Origin: Diadema setosum
Lineage: Eukaryota > Echinodermata > Echinoidea > Diadematoida > Diadematidae
Direction: 5' to 3'
Length of the DNA stretch: 64,000 bases
Assembly: GCF_964275005.1 (NCBI RefSeq)
Contig: NC_092686.1
Span: forward strand, 14,947,696-15,011,695
A model generated the notes under the pieces. The model worked only from the letters and a program-made list of their open reading frames with translations, made no database searches and was not told the DNA's origin. The translations under genes were made by a program, and so were the position numbers. Every line of letters begins with the position of its first letter. The first letter of the stretch is position 1. Positions 57,054 to 64,000 of the stretch are shown piece after piece.

Positions 57054-57055
57054 TG
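56936..57055. repeat. Interstitial telomeric (TTAGGG)n repeat, intron 1 of the paralogue
   Basis: About 120 bp of TTAGGG units with TTTAGGG and TATAGGG variants. The canonical animal telomere hexamer in an internal position. Confidence 0.92.
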
Positions 57056-57414
57056 GTGAAACCATTTTGGCTTTCCATAGTCCGTATCTATGCCTGTGCT
57101 GAAGTTAGCAGCCCAAAATAATTTAGACCCCTAAAACCCAGGATAGCCCACACAATATTGACAATTTTGTTTGTTTTTCATCTCATCCACTGCAATGACT
57201 TCATCTCCCATCATGAGCAATCTATCATCTTTGCAGTCTCACAGTCTAATTCAAGGAAAAACTTCATAAATCAATGCTAAGACTTAAAGAGGAATAATAA
57301 TATTGATAAAAATGTCATAGTAACACTTGCATACAAGCTGGAATCCCATGTCATTTCATGTATTAGCCAAACCCATAGCAGTCATGTGCTGTAAAAGTAA
57401 GTCTTTTGTATAAA

Positions 57415-57600
57415 TTCAATTCAATTCAGTTCAAGTATTAGTTTATTTCACATCTCTTGGTTAATGCACAAACATATAGACATAAATAAAGAACATATAA
57501 CACCAAAATATACATGTACACAAAACAATTGCAAAACACAAATAGGAGCTACCATAAAATAGAAAATAGTAAAGCAGTAAAAATGCAGCCAATGTGAGAA
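57415..57600 (-). mobile_element. LINE 3' end, minus strand
   Basis: AATTCAATTCAATTCAGTTC, then TTAGTTTATTTCACATCTCT and an A-rich continuation with CATAAATAAAGAACATA: the same minus-strand LINE tail pattern as 26816 and 53401. Confidence 0.5.
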
Positions 57601-57786
57601 ATGACAAAAGCCCTTGGCCTGTCAGAGGTCACACTCACAAGAAAATGTTTAACAAAGAAAATTCAACATGCTTTCACTTTATCCTTGCATAATGGGAAAG
57701 AGCACTTGACTAACCACAAATCAGAAAGCAGAATATATGTCAGTATCATGTTGATGAAATGTGTAATTTTCATGAACATGATTCTT

Positions 57787-58945
57787 TATGCCTCCACCAC
57801 GAAGTGGTGCCAGAGGCATTATGTTTTCGGGTTGTCCGTCCGTCAGTCCGTCCTTCCGTCTGTCCGTCCGTCCGTCCTTCCGTCCATGCATCCGTAATGA
57901 ATTTTGTGGACAGCGTAACTAAAAAACCTTTTGAGGTATCCTATAGAAACTTGGCATGTATGTGTATTAGGGGGTGAAGTTGTGCCTATCAACTTTTGGG
58001 TGCACATGCTCAAGGTCTAAGGTCAAAAGGTCAAGGTCAAATACATAAAATTTCACTATTTCCACCATATCTATGCAATGCCTGAAGATATTTTCTTGAA
58101 ACTTAGTGTATACATGTCTTACCCAATTAAGATTCTCTGGTGAAAGTTTGGGGTCATGAGGTCAAAGGTCAAAAGGTCAAGTAAAAATATTAAAACTTTA
58201 CTTTTTTCTCTGTACCTTGGAAATTGTTCAAGGTATCTTCATGGAACATAGTATATTCAAGTACTGGCAATTTAGGGTTCATGGGGTCAAAGGTCAGGGA
58301 TCAAAGGTCAATGGGTCAAAGGTCAAGGGCAACACTTCAAAATTTTACTATTTCCCTCATGTTTATGCAATGCCAGCAGGAATATATTTTTTACACTTGG
58401 TGTATGCATGTATTTACCTAATAGAGATTGTCTGGAAAGTTTTTTTTTTTTCCTTTTTTTTTGCCTCAAGGTCAAAAGGTCAAAGATCAAGTGAAAGTGC
58501 TGAACTAACTATTTCCTCCATATCTCGCAAGTGGCTCAAGTTATTTTCAAACTTACTACATATTTATGCATGTTCTGCCTGACAGTGATTATCTTATGAA
58601 TTTTAGGGTCAAAGGCCAGATGAAAATGGTAACAATTTACTATTCAATACAGAAATTGCGCTTTTTCTCCTTACCTTGACAATTATTCAATGCATAAACG
58701 TATGAATGGGTCAAAGTCAAGTTAAAGTCCTTAAATCCCCCAATACATGCTCTCCTATTCATCCAATTAAAGCTAGGTCAAGGAAGGTGAACATTCAACA
58801 CATTTGTGACAAACTTGTCATTTTAATATTTTGCCAATTTTGTGAAAATGTAATCACACATTGTCCACATGTACTATCTAGACCTATTAGGAGAATCATG
58901 CATTATGGCGGAGGCATACCAGTCACCATAGCGACATTTCTAGTT
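57787..58945. mobile_element. ~1.15-kb non-autonomous repeat with 'tatgcctcc' ends and GTCC microsatellite
   Basis: Left end TATGCCTCCACCACGAAGTG followed by GGTTGTCCGTCCGTCAGTCC. The right end GCATTATGGCGGAGGCATAC continues to AGTCACCATAGCGACATTTC. The interior is built of repeated blocks ('TTGAAACTTAGTGTATACAT', 'GGTCAAAGGTCAAAAGGTCA'). This is a repeat type I know to be widespread in marine invertebrate genomes. No transposase frame. Confidence 0.65.
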
Positions 58946-61780
58946 TTTTTTTTATTCCCTTTATATTAATTTAGTTTATTTTGTTGTCCACACATGACGT
59001 CATAACCTCCAGTAGTCTCCTCATCCAGCAGTTCCAACACCAAAACTTTTAAAACTTATAACTTTTGCATCAATTGTCCGATTTTCCTCAATCTTTCACT
59101 GATGTGTTCTACTGAAGTTGCTGCTTTCACTCAATCCATGTTTCTCTGTGGGTTTTGGTTTCCCTGTAATGCATGTATTGGCCTGACAGTTTGAGATTAA
59201 CATTACAAAAAGTCTACACGCGAACGGTGACAAACAGATAATGAGCTATGACGTAGATCCGTCATTTGCATACCACCTATCACAGTGCGTTGAGCGTTAA
59301 AGAATAATACATATTCATGATGCAATCACGCGCCGCAAATGCTACGTTGAGCTAATGTATTAATGAAATCCAAATAGTAATAAATATAATAATAAATTTG
59401 CATACGCGCTGCGTCACGATCACGCGTTGACCCGATGCGACCTCGTAAGGCCAATGACATTTAGCCAATCAGCGTAGCGTATTCAAGTGAGAAGCACACA
59501 TTATAGTGTATGAACATATTGGTGGGTTATTCACTCGGGACTAAAAACTGACATGGTTTTATGTATTGAAAAGGTACCGATGGCGAAGTTTCACGAAATT
59601 CCTCCAAACTCAGTATGAATACACGTGAGTATTTGCTGCAACTTACTAGGCAGGTGCATTGTACAACTATACAACAGGTATGGCAGTAAAATAACCCTCC
59701 CAAAATGGCCTTCAGGCTCACAGTTGGCACACCGCGCCGTCAAAGTAAAATTGCGTGTTGTCGTAGAGCTGATTGCATTTGAGTGAGAAATGACACCTAA
59801 TTTTCAACTCGAAAGGTACCGTGGTACCGATGTAACATTTTCACAAAACTCTACAAATGAGGTATGTAGAGCAAGCTTGAAATCTAGATTTTCATAAAAA
59901 CCAGGTGCATTTAAGCAAAAAAGACATATTCTGGGAGGTATAAGTTCGTAAAGTCGAGAGTCCGTGTAAATGTCCTATACCTGAGTGTGCGCTCTGCACG
60001 GTGCATTTAAAGATCGTTTCCTATGGAGGATGTCACCGCACTTTTTGTAATGAGATTTGTAGATCCTAGTTAAAAGTTGAGTTAACTGTTTAAGTGGCTC
60101 TACCCTTTATTGTGATTTCATGTTTTAAATGTTTTTCAAAGTTTGGATTAAATTCATCAGCTGCCATAGCTACATGTAAAGGCTGGGTGTCTCAGTAGTA
60201 CATCAGAACTAGGACTATAAAATTTAAAGAGAATGATAAACATTTATACATGCTTTTTATGAAAAATACCCATTTTGTCAACATATAGGCCTAGGCCCTA
60301 ACTGACATGTATGGGTGATGTCATTCTCTTGAGGAGGTAAGGTAACTCAAGCTCCTTTCCATTACAGTAGTAATGAAAATATCTGGAATTCTTGTCATGC
60401 ACTGAATGGGTTCCTGTAAATCAGACTTTGGGTTGGGGACATCAGAGGAAGAATGGGGGGGGGGGTTGACAATGGATCTTCAAAATAAGACAATTGGTCT
60501 CCAAAGGAACCAAGTCTAGAGATGGACTTCTTAGTATTGATGAAATTACTAACATGTGATGTAAAATTGCATCAGATGCATTTGGATAAAAGAAGGAGGA
60601 GTACCCATCGTTTTTCTCATACTGCAGTCCACAGCAAAATGTTTCAATGCTGTTTCTTAGAAGATAAATGAGTTGTTTGCAGACTCCCAGAATTGTGGAG
60701 AAACTTGAAGTACTATAAAATGTATAGAAGTACATTTGAGTACATTTGAGTTGAAGTACAAAATGTATAGCATGTACCACATGTACACTAGATTAAACTG
60801 TTGCATGATTTGATTGTGTACCACAATATGGCAAACTGGCTAGAGAATGGAAAAATGCAATGCATTGATGATTTTGTTTTCCAAACATTCCTCCAATATT
60901 ATCACTGGTATGATGGTCATTATATTGAGCTGTCAAAATTACTCTCCACACTTTCATGCTATACCTCCAGCCTTGGCAGCTAAATATTGTGCCACAGGAA
61001 AGTGCCGAGGAAATGTTGTGGAAATTAAAGAATGATTGGCAGTAGACCAGCCTCACATGTGCCTCTTCGTCCTAACACATTTGTGTCAGATTGCTGCCTG
61101 TTGGCATGGTAGTGCTCTTGGAAAAGGATAATATCATACTGGTTGAACATTTGCTGACAAGATCGAGAAGATTATAATCTGTTTTGGTTATTTGCCCATT
61201 GTATACTGACGCAGCTGATAGGGATCATAAATTTACAAGTTGGTGGTGTTCTTTTTCTCAATTTGTGAGCTATAGAAGAGAGCACTTCCTCAAAGCTGAG
61301 TTAATTTAGGATCGATATGTTTTGATCACAAGGGTCGCAGGTTCAGGAGGTCAGAGGTCATGGTCTCTTCCAATCTTCAAGCATCATGTTCACTTGTTAG
61401 CTGCAACCAAAGTTTCTCCATGCAAGATTATACTGCTTGCAACACTACATTGTATTACCTGGAGAAAAGAGACCAGCCAAAACCAGGAACTTACATGTAT
61501 TGCCTTTTGTAGCAAAGTGTGCCATTAAAACCATCAGCAATTAACACTTTGCAGAGTCAAAAAGATAAGAAGAACAGGTTTAATCTGTGATGAAATAAGT
61601 GGGATCTTTAATTAGTCTATGTCACACATTGCTCTAATTTCACCACAGAATGACATAATATAACCACCTTTTTATTTTTACTTTGTAATAGACCATGTTT
61701 GTAATTTATTACAATTTATGGATGGTTCTTTTCCTATAGCCTAGTAACAAAGTATTTCATTAATCACCTTCTCCCTCCCA
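58946..61780. other. Probable intron 1 of the paralogue or intergenic DNA
   Basis: No exon homologous to receptor exon 2 was found. A G run lies near 60458 and short repeats near 60735. Otherwise no gene recognised. Confidence 0.35.
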
Positions 61781-62160
61781 TTAAAGAGGAAGTCCACTCC
61801 AAATATAAATAAACTTCAAAAGAAGAGAACAATTTTCCCTACAGAATGAAACAAAAATGACAAAAATTTGATAAGAAATAAGGAAGATATGGCATTTTGA
61901 AATTTGACATTAAAAAAAAACATTTCTTGACCAGTCCTTATGAATATTCAAATCAGCAAGTTGACGATGTCATGCTCTTACAGTTTCTTATTCACTTCAT
62001 GACAGAAATTATAAAATCAGCTGTATGAATATAAAACTTGTCTTAAAACCACCCAAAACAAAAAAGAAAAAATGTTAACTCTGATACATCTTGGTATGGG
62101 AACATGGTTTTACTTGATAAGCTAAAAATAACAATTTCTCTGAATTTCATGTATAACATA
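61781..62160. repeat. Dispersed repeat, second copy of the family at 29682
   Basis: TTAAAGAGGAAGTCCACTCC, then AAATAAGGAAGATATGGCAT and ATGTTAACTCTGATACATCT, matching the order of words at 29682-30065. Confidence 0.65.
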
Positions 62161-62931
62161 AAAATTTTGAGGCTGTCCGGAGGCTGTCCACCGTGAACGT
62201 TGCGTCTTAACAGACACAATCTTCTCTGGAGAATAATCTTTGACAGCAGAGGCTACCCGGAGGCTACCCTGCATTTTGCAGCCTGTTATGACGGGGCTGA
62301 ATAGATGTTGTCAGTCTGCCAAGTTTCAGAGATGTTCAAGGATATAGTTGTATTGTGAAGAGTATTGAGAAGAATGAAGGGGCAGATTTTTTTTTTTTTT
62401 TTTTGAAACCATGTACATGTAACTACGGGTATCAATATTTGCAATAGAAATATTTACATTTCTTGACTCAGTGTTTGTGTTTTTTTAAATTGAAAAGAAT
62501 TAAAAAGGGGTAGCTCTGCTGAGTTTGGAATTTGAGCCAAGATGGTTTTGCAGAAAACTTGAACCTTTTTTGTGAACTTTAGTCAATTTTCTCTGATACG
62601 TACTCTTGTAATTAACATCTCTGCTTTTCCCCCGCATTGTGGGTAATTGAGTTATCAAAGATTATGACATATTTCATCTTTTTTTTAGAAATATTATTCA
62701 AACTTGGTGCATATTTTGTTTTGCTTTGACTATGGTCATGTGAGCATTTGGCAGAAATGTCTTTGAAAACATGGTCTTATGTGGTGCTACATAAGCGGTT
62801 GCCGGATGGCAGGGGGCAAGCGAAAATCAAAGTCGGGCTTCAAGTGTTTTGTAACAAGGAGAAAAAATGCTTACCTGGATTGGTCAACTAAATATTTTTG
62901 AAACTACCACTAAGTTTTCACTCAACCCCCT

Positions 62932-63364
62932 TAAAGGTGCATAGTCCTGGTAGTGTAGAGGGCGCTGTTGATGATACTGCCGATCACCGTTAGCATTGAT
63001 ACGAAGATTACCGAAGTTGAGCTGTCATCAAGAGTAAAGTGCGTAGGTGTTGCTAAGTAATGTTGCCATCGTTGTCTTCTCTGCGGATGGCGCAGTCTGT
63101 AGCAATGCCAGGGTGCATGTATATGTGCTTGTTATTATGACACCACAAAAGAAGTTTGCTAAAACAGTCATCCCCCTCAGCCGAATCATGAGCCGAACTG
63201 TGATCGGACCACTGACTACAGTGAATCGGACTTCTTCGGACTCAGGAGTGGGCCAAAGCGTAAGCGCTAAAGAGGGGTCTATAGCATAGGACTCCATAGG
63301 AAACTTGCGCCGTGTGCCCGCGTACGCATTTGACTAAAACACCAGGACCATGCACCTTTAAACC
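62932..63364. mobile_element. ~430-bp MITE with TTAAAGGTGCATAGTCCTGG ends
   Basis: Left end TTAAAGGTGCATAGTCCTGG, right end CCAGGACCATGCACCTTTAA. The ends suggest a TTAA-type target. Overlapping frames on both strands are not gene-like. Confidence 0.7.
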
Positions 63365-64000
63365 TATGAAGTCAGCCGTACAGAGGCCCAAAGATAATGA
63401 CTGTTTAATGATGCAGCATGCGTTAATTTCATTTCAGCAACTTTCCAACGCCTACAAAATGTATGTGAAGAAGCCCCAGTGCAATGCAACGCCAACACTC
63501 GATTGAACCAATTTGTTACTCCAAGGTGTTTACATGTGAATCATTGTGTGCTGTTCAATGAAAATATTGCATTTCATCACGCCCTTGACTAACAAGTGGT
63601 TTTATACCATTTTTTTTTTTTTTTTTTTGCTTTCTTTTCAGGCAAGTAAAATTCATGTTCAGGCAAGTGTGTTCTGCAACAATTTGAGAATCTGCTTGCC
63701 CGACCAAGCAATTGAAAGAAGTTAAAATAGCACCCCCTGACTACTGGTGTGAATGAAAAAAAAAATCCAGATTAATGTGACTTTGTTTCAATCAAAGTGA
63801 TTATGAAAGTGATGTCAAGTGTTCCAGTTACAACGTGCAGTGCATTAGCCGCTACTACCATAAAAAGAGTGAGTTATTGCACAATCGCCTGTTGCACCGT
63901 CGTGAATTTAATGACAAGAATAGCTTTTGTCATTCTTGCAATATGAACTTCACTCTCGTTTTTTTTTTAGTAGCTTGTACACACTCATAAAGAGATACTA
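63365..64000. other. Window end, no confirmed gene
   Basis: A splice-acceptor-like site at 63437 was weighed and rejected as exon 2 of the paralogue. A T run lies at 63610-63632, followed by repeated CAGGCAAGT words. No other feature recognised. Confidence 0.35.

Noticed and set aside
63438..63530. Possible exon 2 of the paralogue after TTCATTTCAG
   Set aside because: In phase 0 it reads QLSNAYKMYVKKPQCNATPT then a stop with no donor before it. Resemblance to receptor exon 2 is slight.

Overview
The window is animal (metazoan) genomic DNA, most likely from an echinoderm and plausibly a sea urchin. The reasons are: exons with GT/AG splice sites separated by kilobase introns; very dense young repeats, including foldback elements whose arms are 15-bp tandem repeats (the organisation described for sea-urchin TU elements); frequent AGGCCTA-type words; and LINE 3' ends finishing in TTGAA-type microsatellites. 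The species call is an inference. Nearly all longer open frames are low-complexity or repeat translations and are not genes.

The one well-supported gene runs on the + strand from 5048 to 29220. Ten exons can be chained by frame and splice sites into a 403-residue type I membrane protein. It has a signal peptide, an ectodomain that aligns by motif register with the two fibronectin-III-like domains of interleukin-17 receptors, a Thr-rich stalk made of an internal repeat, one transmembrane helix, and a 35-residue tail that ends without the cytoplasmic SEFIR domain needed for IL-17 signalling. It therefore looks like a SEFIR-less, decoy- or co-receptor-like member of the family. One junction (exon 6/7) has a splice-phase conflict. 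A second, recently duplicated first exon with homologous 5' leader and intron start lies at 56336-56715. The rest of that paralogue presumably lies beyond the window.

Layout: 1-4900, repeats including a 2.3-kb terminal-inverted-repeat element. 5048-29220, the receptor gene, whose introns hold a ~165-bp tandem array (intron 1), a foldback element filling most of intron 2, a second foldback with 15-bp units spanning much of intron 4, a 58-bp perfect palindrome (intron 7), and a 'cacgag' foldback (intron 9). 29221-36180, repeats. 36184-44152, an ~8-kb giant foldback element with a nested 0.54-kb MITE. 44200-56300, a possible minus-strand exon, more foldbacks, a hAT-type MITE with a 7-bp target duplication, a LINE reverse-transcriptase fragment, and paired palindromic repeats. 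56336-56715, start of the paralogue. 56940-64000, interstitial telomeric repeat, an AGGTCA-rich repeat, and further MITEs.

No tRNA, rRNA, CRISPR or prokaryotic feature was found. All homology statements come from reading motifs and were not checked against a database.
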